Source of the DNA: WHSW01 sp963767285
GTDB taxonomy: Bacteria; Actinomycetota; Thermoleophilia; Solirubrobacterales; 70-9
Assembly: GCA_963767285.1 (NCBI GenBank)
Contig: CAVYDJ010000002.1
Span: 744,001 to 808,000, forward strand
Direction of reading: 5' to 3'
DNA: 64,000 nt
The translations under genes and the position numbers were made by a program. Position 1 is the stretch's first letter. Every line of letters starts with the position of its first letter. Below the pieces are notes generated by a model. That model was not told where the DNA came from. It made no database searches and saw only the letters and a program-made list of their open reading frames with translations. Below are positions 14,678 to 22,554 of this stretch, one piece after another.

Positions 14678-17600
14678 ATGGTTCCAGGACGAACCCGGCG
14701 GGAGCGGACATTCGGCGCGTTGGCAGTCGCGGGAGTCTGTGCGGGCCTGCTCGCCGCACAGCCGGCCGGCGCGGCGGCCCCGGGGTCTCTCGCGAGCGGC
14801 GCGCTGTTTGGATCCGCCTTTCCCGAGGTGGCGAGCGGCAGCTCGACCGCGAACCGATTGCCCGCCGCCTACGACGGGCCCGGCGCGCTCGTCGAGGCGC
14901 TGAGCAGCGGTGAAGCGCGGCCCGGCGCCCTGGCCCAGACGGACCTCGACGCCGACGGTGCGCCGGACCTGATCGCCGGCTATTCCTGGGGCGGGGGCGG
15001 GATCGTCACCGTTCAAGGCGGGAATCCGGATGCCTTCGCGCCGCAGGACCCGGCCGTCCTGCAGCGGATGCAGCAGGGGGCCCATCCGAGCTGGGTCGCC
15101 GGCGACGCGCGGGCGGTTCGCGTGCCCGACCCGGTCAGCTACGTCCAGGCGGGCGACTTCAACGGGGACGACTCTCCAGACGCCCTGGTCGCGGCGCAGG
15201 ACGGGGGCATGTACCTACTGGCGGGCGACGGCAAGGGTGGGCTCGGCCCCGCGAGGCGGGTCGCGCTGCCCGGGCCGGTTACGACGTTCGCGACGGGGGA
15301 GTTCGGCGCGGCGGATGGGGACCCCGAAGTCGCGGTCGGTGTGGCGGGCCCGACGGGGCCGCAGCTGCTGGTCTACGACGGCGCCCGCGGGAAGGTCGCG
15401 AAGCCGAGGCGCCTGGCCCTGCCCGGCAACGCGATCGCGATCGCGCTCGGCGCGCTCGATTCCGATCCCTACGCGGACATCGCCATCGCGACCGGCGGCG
15501 GGCTCGAGATCCTGCACGGCTGGGGTCGCGGTCGGTCGGCGCCCTCCTCCCGGGTTGAGGGGGTTGCGGGCGTGTCGGGAGCGCGCGGCATCGCCATCGG
15601 AAACTTCCTCCGCGACAGCGACGGGCGCAACGAGATCGCCGTGACGTTCGCGGGCGGCACGGTCCGTCTGCTGATCCCCGACGGCCTCGACACGGGCCCC
15701 CCCACAGGGGAGATAAGCGGCCTCGGCGCCGCCGTCCGGGCGGCGGGGACACGGGTGCGCCCGCGCGACGTGAAGTCGCAGCCCGCGTGGAGCCCGTCGA
15801 CGGCGGCGGACTGGCACCTGGGCCGCCGGATCGCGCGCGACGCCGGTGGCGTGGCGGCGCAGCACCTGGTCACGACCGCAAAGCTCTCGCCCCTCGACAC
15901 CGACGACCTGCTGGTCGCGACGGCTACGCATGGGCTGCGCCTGGTCCGCGCGTCCGCCGCGCCGGGGTCGTCGCTCGCCGCGACGAACGAGTTCCGCACG
16001 GCCGTCGACTTCCCGGCGGCGGTCGTCGCGATGCCGCAGGCGGCGAATGGTGACCGGGGCGCGGTAGTTGCAGGCGCTGAAGGCGATCAGATGGTCCTCA
16101 AGCTCGCGGGCCCGACGATCACCGTGGACCGGACCGACGACACGGCGGCGGCGTCGGCCTGCACGGGCGCGGCGAACGACTGCAGCCTGCGCGGTGCCGT
16201 GGCCTTTGCGAACGTCGTGGCCAACGCGGGCACGACGATCAACCTGCCCGCCGGGACATACGTGCTCAACATCAACGGGAACGGAGGGTGTCTGGGCGGG
16301 GGCGAGAGCAATAGCATCGGCGACCTCGAGGTCAACCAGAGCACCGACATCGTCGGCGCCGGCGCGGCGACCACGATCATCCGCCAGACGGGCACGGGCG
16401 ACCGGGTGATGTGCCTGAACGCCCTCTTCACGATCGGCCTGCAGTACACGTTCTCCGGCGTCACGATCACGGGCGGCCGCGAGACCCACAACATCGGGGG
16501 CGGTGGAATCATCGGCGGCGAGCTCGACAACTCGCTGACGTTGAATTCGGTGGTCGTCTCGAACAACCAGGCGACGACGACCGGGCTCGGCGGCGGCGGC
16601 ATCCAGATCACCGGCGGCAGCCTGACGATCAACAACTCGACGATCGGGGGTACCAGCGCGCCGGGCGCCGATCGCACCAACGTCAACCTCGCCAACTCGA
16701 CCACGATCAGCGGCGGCGGCCTGACCTACACGCCCTCCTCACCCAAGCACGAGGATGGGACCGGCGTCCTGACGATCACCGACAGCACCATCAGCCGCAA
16801 CACAGCGGGGGGGATCGGCGGAGGCGGGGCCGACCTGCTGATCTTCGCGTTTGCCGACCCTGGCGGCATCGGGTCGGGCTCGGCCGACATCACCAACTCG
16901 ACGTTCACGAATAACCAGGCGACGGGGACCGGTGGCGGAATCGTGGTCGAGAGCCTCACCGACGTGGACATCGCCTCAACCTCGTTCACGAACAACTCCG
17001 CTGGAAATCGCGGCGGCGGTGTCTACCTCGGCGGCGGCGACGTGTTCCTCGACGGCACGACCAGCCCGGGCGTCACGTTCTCGGGCAACACGGCGACCAC
17101 TGCGGGGAGCACGATCTCGACGGCCGCCCCGGTCGCGGTCTCGGGCTCGAACGTCACGCTCGCGGGCGACATCGAGATCAGCCCCGGCGGGAGCTGGACG
17201 AACAACTCGGGGAGCACGATCTCGCCGACAAACGTCGTGATCGCGGGCGGGACGTTCAACGCCAACAACTCCACGACGAATATGGCGGGCAACCTGACGT
17301 TCTCGTCGGGCACGTTCAACAGCGGCACGGGCATCTTCAACTTCAACGGGTCGGGGGCGCAGAGCATCACCGGCCCGGGCTCGCCGACCTTCAACACGCT
17401 GCAGGTCAACAAGACGGGCGGGAGCACGCTCACCCTCGGCGTGAACTCGCCGGTGAAGAGCGACCTGACCGTCAACACCGGCACCCTCGATCTCGGCGCC
17501 TTCACGGCCGACCGAACCGTGGCGGGCGGGATGCTGACGGTCGCCAACGGCTCGACGCTGAAGATCGGCGGGACGGGCGACCTGCCGGCCAACTACAACA

Positions 17601-19885
17601 CCAACGCCCTCGGCACCACCAGCACGGTCGAGTACAACGGATCCGGCGCCCAGACGATCACCGGGGTGAACTACGGCAACCTGACCAGCAGCTCGAGCGG
17701 CGGGCGGACGCTGCCGAACGGCGGCACGGCCGGCGTCGCCGGCACCTTCACGCCCGGGACCAACGCCTACACGGTGACCGGCAGCACGGTGAACTTCAAC
17801 GGCGCGGGCGCCCAGACGATTCCGGCCTTCGCCTACAACAACCTGACGAGCAGCTCGTCGGGCGCGCGGACCCTGGCCAACGCGGGCACGGTGGGCGTGG
17901 CCGGCACCTTCACGCCCGGGACCAACGCCTACACGGTGACCGGCAGCACGGTGAACTTCAACGGCGCGGGCGCCCAGACGATTCCGGCCTTCGCCTACAA
18001 CAACCTGACGAGCAGCTCGTCGGGCGCGCGGACCCTGGCCAACGCGGGCACGGTGGGCGTGGCCGGCACCTTCACGCCCGGGACCAACGCCTACACGGTG
18101 ACCGGCAGCACGGTGAACTTCAACGGCGCGGGCGCCCAGACGATTCCGGCCTTCGCCTACAACAACCTGACGAGCAGCTCGTCGGGCGCGCGGACCCTGG
18201 CCAACGCGGGCACGGTGGGCGTCGCCGGCACCTTCACGCCCGGGACCAACGCCTACACGGTGACCGGCAGCACGGTGAACTTCAACGGCGCGGGCGCCCA
18301 GACGATTCCGGCCTTCGCCTACAACAACCTGACGAGCAGCTCGTCGGGCGCGCGGACGCTGGCCAACAGCGGAACCGTGGGCGTCGCGGGCGCCTTCACG
18401 CCGGGGGCCAACAGCTACACGACGACCGGCAGCACGGTCAGCTTCAACGGCACGGGTGCGCAATCGATCCCCGGCTTCGCCTTCAACAACCTGACCGACG
18501 CCAACACCGCGGCCCTGGTGACGCTCCTCACGGCCTCGACCGTCAACGGCGCGCTGACGGTCAATGCCGGCGCGGTGCTCAACACGGCGACGAACCTCCT
18601 GACCCTCAACGGCGGCTACACCAACAACGGCCAGATCCGCCACAACCAGACGCAGAGCCTCAACGCCATGGCCGGGCCGTTCAGCTACGTCGACGGCCGC
18701 GGCCTCGAGACCGCGCGCCTGTCCAACCTGAGCGCCGTGTTCGGCACCACGGTCACCAACAGCGCGGCCGGGGGCACGAACCCCTTCAACAACGGCTGCG
18801 GCGCGCTGCCCGCGGGCGCGGTCAAGCGCTTCTGGCAGGTCACGCCGACCACCGGCGGCACGGGCACGGCGCGCTTTAGCTTCCGCGACGACGAGCTGCC
18901 GCCCGGCGTGATGCCCAACCACCTTGCGATCTACCGCTGCCCGGCGGCCGGGGGAAGCTGGACGCAGGAGCTCGGGGCCTACACCCGCCCGACGCCCGCC
19001 GGTCCCGCGCCCGGATACAGCTCGGTCGAGGTGTCGGGTGTGACCTTCAACTCGGCGGGTGTGACGTACGTTGGGGCGCTCGATCCCACGGTGGACTCGG
19101 TCCCCCCGATCGTTTCGATCGAGCAGGCGGCGGGCCAGGCGGACCCGACGAGCGACGCCACGATCCACTTCAAGGCCACCTTCGGCGAGCCCGTCTTCGG
19201 CTTCACCGACGACGACGTCTTGCTGGGCGGCACGGCCGGCGCGACGACGGCCCTCGTCACCCAGATCGCGCCGGAGGACGGCACCACCTACGACGTGGCG
19301 GTGAGCGGGATGACCGTCGCCGGGACCGTGACCCCCTCCATCCCGGCGGGCGCGGCAACGGACGGCGCCGGGAACCCCAACACCGCCTCCAACAGCGACG
19401 ACAACACGGTCGACTGGGCGCCCGCGGGCGGTGGCGGCGGCGGCGGTGGAGATGGTGGCGACGGTGGCGACGGCGGTGGCGGCGACGGCGGTGGCGGCGA
19501 CGGTGGTGGTGGTGACGGCGGGGGTGGCGGTGCTGGTGCCGGCGCCGATACGACCCCGCCGAGCGGCACACTCGCCGGCAAGGGCTCGCAGGACGTCGAC
19601 AAGCTGGCGCTCACCGTGGGTTCCAACGAGACCGCGACGGCTAGCGGTCAGGCTTCGGTGAGCGTTCCCGGCGGCAAGAAGCCCGTGACGTCCAAGGCCG
19701 CGACCGCGAGCATCCCGGCCAGCGGGACGGCGCAGCTGAAGTTCAAGTTCAAGAAGAGCTCGCTGAAGAAGATCAAGAAGGCGATCTCGAAGGGCAAGAG
19801 GCCGAAGGCGAAGATCACCGTGACGGTCACCGACGGCGCCGCCAATAAGACGACGCTCAGCAAGAGCGTCAAGCTCAAGGACTGA
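14678..19885 (+). CDS. Giant secreted protein: FG-GAP-like propeller, CSLREA-like beta-helix and tandem beta repeats
   Basis: Predicted exported protein of 1735 aa. ATG 14678 follows AAGGCGG and begins MVPGRTRRERTFGALAV, a signal peptide ending QPAGAAA; GTG 14648 is an alternative. The N-terminal third has FG-GAP/VCBS-like blades (TDLDADGAPDLIAGY, AGDFNGDDSPDALVA, GALDSDPYADIAIA). A CSLRGAVAFAN cap then begins a beta-helix with many NS(T/V)xxxN rungs. About four near-identical 54-residue repeats follow (VGVAGTFTPGTNAYTVTG...), plus diverged flanking copies. An Ig-like module, a Gly/Asp-rich linker and a Lys-rich module ending SKSVKLKD close the protein. There is no LPXTG or membrane anchor. 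It is the sole gene of the tRNA-Pro-bounded segment. A large adhesin or wall fibre is likely but unproven. Confidence 0.85.
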   Translation: MVPGRTRRERTFGALAVAGVCAGLLAAQPAGAAAPGSLASGALFGSAFPEVASGSSTANRLPAAYDGPGALVEALSSGEARPGALAQTDLDADGAPDLIAGYSWGGGGIVTVQGGNPDAFAPQDPAVLQRMQQGAHPSWVAGDARAVRVPDPVSYVQAGDFNGDDSPDALVAAQDGGMYLLAGDGKGGLGPARRVALPGPVTTFATGEFGAADGDPEVAVGVAGPTGPQLLVYDGARGKVAKPRRLALPGNAIAIALGALDSDPYADIAIATGGGLEILHGWGRGRSAPSSRVEGVAGVSGARGIAIGNFLRDSDGRNEIAVTFAGGTVRLLIPDGLDTGPPTGEISGLGAAVRAAGTRVRPRDVKSQPAWSPSTAADWHLGRRIARDAGGVAAQHLVTTAKLSPLDTDDLLVATATHGLRLVRASAAPGSSLAATNEFRTAVDFPAAVVAMPQAANGDRGAVVAGAEGDQMVLKLAGPTITVDRTDDTAAASACTGAANDCSLRGAVAFANVVANAGTTINLPAGTYVLNINGNGGCLGGGESNSIGDLEVNQSTDIVGAGAATTIIRQTGTGDRVMCLNALFTIGLQYTFSGVTITGGRETHNIGGGGIIGGELDNSLTLNSVVVSNNQATTTGLGGGGIQITGGSLTINNSTIGGTSAPGADRTNVNLANSTTISGGGLTYTPSSPKHEDGTGVLTITDSTISRNTAGGIGGGGADLLIFAFADPGGIGSGSADITNSTFTNNQATGTGGGIVVESLTDVDIASTSFTNNSAGNRGGGVYLGGGDVFLDGTTSPGVTFSGNTATTAGSTISTAAPVAVSGSNVTLAGDIEISPGGSWTNNSGSTISPTNVVIAGGTFNANNSTTNMAGNLTFSSGTFNSGTGIFNFNGSGAQSITGPGSPTFNTLQVNKTGGSTLTLGVNSPVKSDLTVNTGTLDLGAFTADRTVAGGMLTVANGSTLKIGGTGDLPANYNTNALGTTSTVEYNGSGAQTITGVNYGNLTSSSSGGRTLPNGGTAGVAGTFTPGTNAYTVTGSTVNFNGAGAQTIPAFAYNNLTSSSSGARTLANAGTVGVAGTFTPGTNAYTVTGSTVNFNGAGAQTIPAFAYNNLTSSSSGARTLANAGTVGVAGTFTPGTNAYTVTGSTVNFNGAGAQTIPAFAYNNLTSSSSGARTLANAGTVGVAGTFTPGTNAYTVTGSTVNFNGAGAQTIPAFAYNNLTSSSSGARTLANSGTVGVAGAFTPGANSYTTTGSTVSFNGTGAQSIPGFAFNNLTDANTAALVTLLTASTVNGALTVNAGAVLNTATNLLTLNGGYTNNGQIRHNQTQSLNAMAGPFSYVDGRGLETARLSNLSAVFGTTVTNSAAGGTNPFNNGCGALPAGAVKRFWQVTPTTGGTGTARFSFRDDELPPGVMPNHLAIYRCPAAGGSWTQELGAYTRPTPAGPAPGYSSVEVSGVTFNSAGVTYVGALDPTVDSVPPIVSIEQAAGQADPTSDATIHFKATFGEPVFGFTDDDVLLGGTAGATTALVTQIAPEDGTTYDVAVSGMTVAGTVTPSIPAGAATDGAGNPNTASNSDDNTVDWAPAGGGGGGGGDGGDGGDGGGGDGGGGDGGGGDGGGGGAGAGADTTPPSGTLAGKGSQDVDKLALTVGSNETATASGQASVSVPGGKKPVTSKAATASIPASGTAQLKFKFKKSSLKKIKKAISKGKRPKAKITVTVTDGAANKTTLSKSVKLKD
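17735..18382 (+). repeat. Four tandem 162-bp repeats inside the giant surface-protein gene
   Basis: Units start at 17735, 17897, 18059 and 18221 (162 bp, 54 codons) and differ by only a few bases, for example GTC/GTG at the first codon. A diverged unit precedes (about 17573) and another follows (18383-18544). The frame is kept in every unit. Confidence 0.92.
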
Positions 19886-19964
19886 CCGTCGGCGCCCGCC
19901 AGTCATCACCCTGACCTGAACACCAACGTTGAACGCGGCAGGGAGTGGGTCCCGAGGGCCCATT

Positions 19965-19980
19965 CGAGGGCCCAATCTGC
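19965..19980 (+). repeat. Right copy of imperfect 16-bp direct repeat in the tRNA-Pro segment
   Basis: CGAGGGCCCAATCTGC, 80 nt inside the right att-like repeat; partner at 14478-14493. Confidence 0.35.
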
Positions 19981-20010
19981 ACGTAACTCAGCGGCACTCA
20001 ACTGAACTCC

Positions 20011-20032
20011 ACGCGCCTGAACAGGCGTGGAC
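20011..20032. repeat. Imperfect inverted repeat CCACGCGCCTG-AA-CAGGCGTGG
   Basis: Hairpin with one bulged base just before the truncated tRNA-Pro copy. Possible terminator for the giant gene or a recombination-site feature. Confidence 0.45.
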
Positions 20033-20059
20033 GGCACTCGGCGACACACCAATTCACGT

Positions 20060-20116
20060 GTAGCGCACTCGGCTGGGGGCCGAGCGGTCGCTGGTTCGAA
20101 TCCAGTCGCCCCGATT
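20060..20116 (+). repeat. Right 57-bp direct repeat: truncated tRNA-Pro (att-like)
   Basis: Identical to 14310-14366. It contains the D-arm end, anticodon and T arms and 3' acceptor strand of tRNA-Pro, but the 5' 19 nt are replaced by unrelated sequence, so it cannot fold as a functional tRNA. Confidence 0.85.
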
Positions 20117-20188
20117 CAGCAAGCGAGCATTCGGCTAAGTCGCAGCTTCCGCTTCCACGCGGATCCACGCGAATCCTGTCGTGTCCGC

Positions 20189-20300
20189 TTACGGCGCAAG
20201 GTCGTAGGGATACTCGGTCAGCGTCGTCGAGCCGTCATCGGTGACCAGCAGCACGTCCTCGAAGCGAACTTCGCCCAGCCCCGCCTTCCACAACCACCGC
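20189..20300 (-). pseudogene. Possible C-terminal relic of an M24 metallopeptidase-like protein
   Basis: The reverse strand encodes GLGEVRFEDVLLVTDDGSTT then LTEYPYDL before a stop. This resembles the R(I/F)ED.VLVT.DG...LT..P ending of Xaa-Pro aminopeptidase-type M24 proteins. Upstream codons do not continue the family, so only a fragment remains. Low certainty. Confidence 0.35.
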
Positions 20301-20390
20301 GAGCCGTTCGGCGCGGCTGCGGCGACGACCTCGACCGGCGTGCTCGCGTGCGACGAGTGGACGTACGTGAGCCCCATGTATGTCTTCGCG

Positions 20391-20528
20391 GACTCGTCGG
20401 GCGGCGTGGTGATCCCACCGTCCGACCTGGAACGGGTGTTGGCCGAGGCGCGCTCGATCGAAGCCGAAGACGCACGCTCCCTCGAGGAGATCTCCCGCGA
20501 GGACGGTCCGCCGCAGCTCTCAGGCTGA
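20391..20528 (+). pseudogene. Possible C-terminal relic of an RraA-family protein
   Basis: The forward strand encodes ADSSGGVVIPPSDLERVLAE followed by ARSIEAEDARSLEEI and a stop. This matches the pattern D.DGVVV(I/V)P......L..A......E.R of RraA/HMG-aldolase-like C-termini. The N-terminal domain is absent. It lies next to the truncated tRNA, in keeping with a scarred insertion boundary. Confidence 0.4.
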
Positions 20529-20580
20529 GCCCGACTCGGGCGTCGAGGCCTACGTGTTCACGTTCGGATAGACATCACGT

Positions 20581-20895
20581 ATGGCGGCCTGCACACATCT
20601 CGATCAGGCCAAGCTCACCGACCTCCCGCCGACCGTTGCCGGCTGCGAGGACTGCCTGAAGACCGGGGACCCGTGGCTTCACCTGCGGATCTGCCTGGAG
20701 TGCGGGCATGTCGGCTGTTGTGACGACTCGCCCAACCGCCACGCGACGGGCCACTCGGCGGAGACCGGGCATCCGCTGATCCGCTCTTTGGAGCCGGGCG
20801 AGACCTGGTCGTGGTGCTTCGTCGACGAGGTGGGGCTGGTCATCCCGAGCGTTCACGGCGAGACGCGGATCCCGCCATCGCCGCTCGGCGGCTGA
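20581..20895 (+). CDS. UBP-type zinc finger domain protein
   Basis: Small 104-aa protein that is essentially one UBP (ubiquitin-hydrolase-like) zinc finger. Putative metal ligands are C4, H6, C22, C25, C38, C41, C46/C47, H54, H58 and H64, in the motifs GCEDCL, LRICLECGHVGCC and RHATGHSAETGHPL. In eukaryotes this fold binds the free C-terminus of ubiquitin; in actinobacteria stand-alone versions are common and their ligand is unknown. ATG 20581 lies 6 nt after TAGACA with no Shine-Dalgarno. It lies directly ahead of the molybdopterin oxidoreductase gene (13-nt gap), so the three genes 20581-22230 probably form one operon. Confidence 0.9.
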   Translation: MAACTHLDQAKLTDLPPTVAGCEDCLKTGDPWLHLRICLECGHVGCCDDSPNRHATGHSAETGHPLIRSLEPGETWSWCFVDEVGLVIPSVHGETRIPPSPLGG

Positions 20896-20908
20896 CGAGG
20901 CACGTCCC

Positions 20909-21514
20909 GTGACCGACGACTTCGTCTCCCGGGGATTCACGGGTCACGCCCACCGCGGCGACGACCGCCTGCCGCCCGGGCAGTACGAGGAGCATGGCTT
21001 TCCGGTCCTCACCGCCGGTCCGACGCCCGACATCGTGACGGCCGAGTGGAGCTTCCGGATCGACGGCATGGTCGCCGAGGAGGCCGAGTGGACCTGGGAC
21101 GAGTTCGCAGAGCTCGAGTTCGAGGAGATCCCCTGCGACATCCACTGCGTGACCAGCTGGTCGAAGCTCGGGACGAGCTTCAGCGGCGTCTCGGTCGACC
21201 TTCTGCTCGACCGCGCCGAGCCGCTCGGCGCGTACGCGATGGCCTGGAGCTACGGGGGCTACACGACCAACCTCCCGATCGACGACCTCACCGACGGCAA
21301 GGCCTGGGTCGTGACCGAGCACGAGGGCGAGCCCCTCGAGCGCGCGCACGGCGGGCCGGCCCGGCTGCTGGTCCCGCATCTGTACTTCTGGAAGAGCGCG
21401 AAGTGGGTCGCCGGCCTGCGGGTCATGGACCACGACGAGCCCGGCTTCTGGGAGGCCAACGGCTACCACAACCGCGGCGACCCCTGGAAGGAGGAGCGCT
21501 ATTGGACGGACTGA
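20909..21514 (+). CDS. Sulfite oxidase-like molybdopterin oxidoreductase
   Basis: 201-aa member of the oxidoreductase molybdopterin-binding (YedY/MsrP-like) family. The likely molybdenum ligand is Cys80 in CDIHCVTSWSKLG. Further family segments are FRIDGMV, WSYGGYTTNLP, GGPARLLVPHLYFWKSAKW, and the C-terminal GFWEANGYHNRGDPW. No Tat signal is present, unlike YedY/MsrP, so it should be cytoplasmic. GTG 20909 is preceded by a GACGAGG stretch. The next gene, a flavin reductase, starts inside its last codons, so the two are translationally coupled; the reductase is the likely electron partner. The physiological substrate is unknown. Confidence 0.9.
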   Translation: MTDDFVSRGFTGHAHRGDDRLPPGQYEEHGFPVLTAGPTPDIVTAEWSFRIDGMVAEEAEWTWDEFAELEFEEIPCDIHCVTSWSKLGTSFSGVSVDLLLDRAEPLGAYAMAWSYGGYTTNLPIDDLTDGKAWVVTEHEGEPLERAHGGPARLLVPHLYFWKSAKWVAGLRVMDHDEPGFWEANGYHNRGDPWKEERYWTD

Positions 21515-22230
21515 CCGAGATGGAGGTCAGCCAGCGGGCACCCGGCCGGTGGCAGATTGCGACCGTGACCACCGTGAAGACCGAGACGCCCCGGACGAAG
21601 ACGTTTCGCCTGGCGTTGCCGCTGTGGATGCCGTTCCTTCCCGGCCAGCACATGGACGTCCGGCTCACCGCTCCCGACGGCTACCACGCGCAGCGTTCCT
21701 ACTCGATCGCCTCCTCACCGCTCGACGAGGGTGAGGTCGAGCTCACGATCGACCGGCTCGACGACGGTGAGGTCTCGGGCTACTTCCACGACGTGGTCGT
21801 CGAGGGCGACCTGGTGGAGGTGCGCGGTCCGTTCGCGTCGTACTTCGTCTGGCGCGGCGAGTCTCCGGCGCTGCTGATCGGCGGCGGCTCGGGCGTGGTC
21901 CCGCTGATGGCCATGATGCGCCACCGCCGCCGGACGATGCCCGACGTGCCGATGGAGCTCATCTACTCGGCGCGAACCGCCGAGGAGCTGATCTACGCCG
22001 ACGAGCTCGACGGCGACGTCGCCGTCACCCTCACCCGCGAGGCCCCGGAGGGATGGACGGGCCACACCGGCCGCATCGACGCGGGCTTCATCGGGGCGCG
22101 GGCCGCGGACGCGCGAATCGTCTTCATCTGCGGCTCGAACGGCTTCGTCGAGACCGCGTCGTCGCTCGCGCTCGAGGCGGGCGTCGGCCGGCGGATGATC
22201 CGCACCGAGCGCTTCGGTCCGACCGGCTGA
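21502..22230 (+). CDS. FAD/NAD(P)-binding oxidoreductase (ferredoxin-NADP reductase-like)
   Basis: 242-aa flavin reductase of the FNR superfamily. FAD motif RSYSIASSP, NAD(P) motif GGGSGVVPLMAMMRH, and C-terminal FICGSNGFVETA. No [2Fe-2S] domain is attached. I chose TTG 21502 because AAGGAGG (21488-21494) is spaced exactly 7 nt before it; ATG 21520 has no such site. With TTG the gene overlaps the molybdopterin gene by 13 nt, indicating coupling. It likely passes electrons between NAD(P)H and the upstream molybdoenzyme. This gene pair is, as far as I recall, common in actinobacteria. Confidence 0.88.
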   Translation: MDGLTEMEVSQRAPGRWQIATVTTVKTETPRTKTFRLALPLWMPFLPGQHMDVRLTAPDGYHAQRSYSIASSPLDEGEVELTIDRLDDGEVSGYFHDVVVEGDLVEVRGPFASYFVWRGESPALLIGGGSGVVPLMAMMRHRRRTMPDVPMELIYSARTAEELIYADELDGDVAVTLTREAPEGWTGHTGRIDAGFIGARAADARIVFICGSNGFVETASSLALEAGVGRRMIRTERFGPTG

Positions 22231-22231
22231 G

Positions 22232-22423
22232 CGCGGCGCGAGGCCGGAGCCGGCCGGGGTGGCCACGGTCAAGATGAAGCTGCCCAAGCAGCTTCGCCGA
22301 CCGCTCAGCCGCAAGGGAAAGCTCAGGTTGCGCTTCACGGCGACCGTGGTCGATCCCGCGGGCAACTCGCGCGACGTCACTCAGAAGCTCTCGCCGAAGC
22401 TGAAGCGTCGCAAGCAGACCTGA
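22232..22423 (+). pseudogene. Orphan C-terminal module of a surface protein
   Basis: An open frame with no Shine-Dalgarno begins just after the reductase stop and reads GVATVKMKLPKQLRRPLSRK, then RFTATVVDPAGNSRDVTQ and the basic tail SPKLKRRKQT. This is the same Ig-like, basic-tailed C-terminal module found at the ends of the secreted proteins at 14678 and 28738. The N-terminal part is missing, so it is a relic, perhaps a recombination reservoir. Confidence 0.55.
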
Positions 22424-22450
22424 AACCCCAACGCGACTCGAGTCGCTCCG

Positions 22451-22481
22451 ATTTTGTCGCCACCGAATCCTGTGTTAGCGT
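22451..22481 (+). promoter_or_regulatory. Promoter of the FG-GAP protein gene, shared with its neighbour
   Basis: ATTTTGTC (22451-22458) and TGTGTTAGCGT (22471-22481), giving a -35-like TTTGTC, 17-nt spacer and -10 TAGCGT. The same two blocks at the same spacing precede the gene at 24701. Confidence 0.6.
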
Positions 22482-22554
22482 CGCGCTGACATCGGAGGCG
22501 GGATGTGAGCGCGACTCCGGGCGCCCAACCCAAAACGCGTGGCAAGGAAGCAGC

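Larger units (their letters stand above)
14367..20116 (+). mobile_element. Putative 5.75-kb tRNA-Pro-integrated segment carrying one giant surface-protein gene
   Basis: The segment is bounded by a perfect 57-bp repeat of the tRNA-Pro 3' portion, intact tRNA on the left and truncated copy on the right. Near the two ends an imperfect 16-bp direct repeat (CGAGGGCCCAAT.TGC at 14478-14493 and 19965-19980) could be arm-type sites. The only gene is the secreted repeat protein at 14678-19885; I found no integrase, excisionase, replication or transfer gene on either strand. It may be a decayed or non-autonomous integrative element, or a segment left when the integrase was lost. Confidence 0.6.

Noticed and set aside
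14429..15085. Reverse-strand frame as a possible integrase of the tRNA-Pro segment
   Set aside because: Neither the Arg-His-x-x-Arg/Tyr signature of tyrosine recombinases nor a serine-recombinase motif is present; it overlaps the start of the giant gene.
17735..18382. CRISPR array
   Set aside because: Units are 162 bp, contiguous without spacers, and in frame within a protein gene.
19430..19550. Gly/Asp-rich stretch as an assembly fault
   Set aside because: Similar Gly-rich linkers occur in frame at 3570-3660 and 26300-26345 between clear domains, so they look like genuine linkers.
16976..19975. 999-codon reverse frame opposite the giant surface protein
   Set aside because: Low-complexity Arg/Gly/Val translation with no domain. 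The forward frame has a signal peptide, named repeats and a natural end.
20060..20116. A second functional tRNA-Pro gene
   Set aside because: The 5' acceptor strand and part of the D arm are absent, so no cloverleaf can form.
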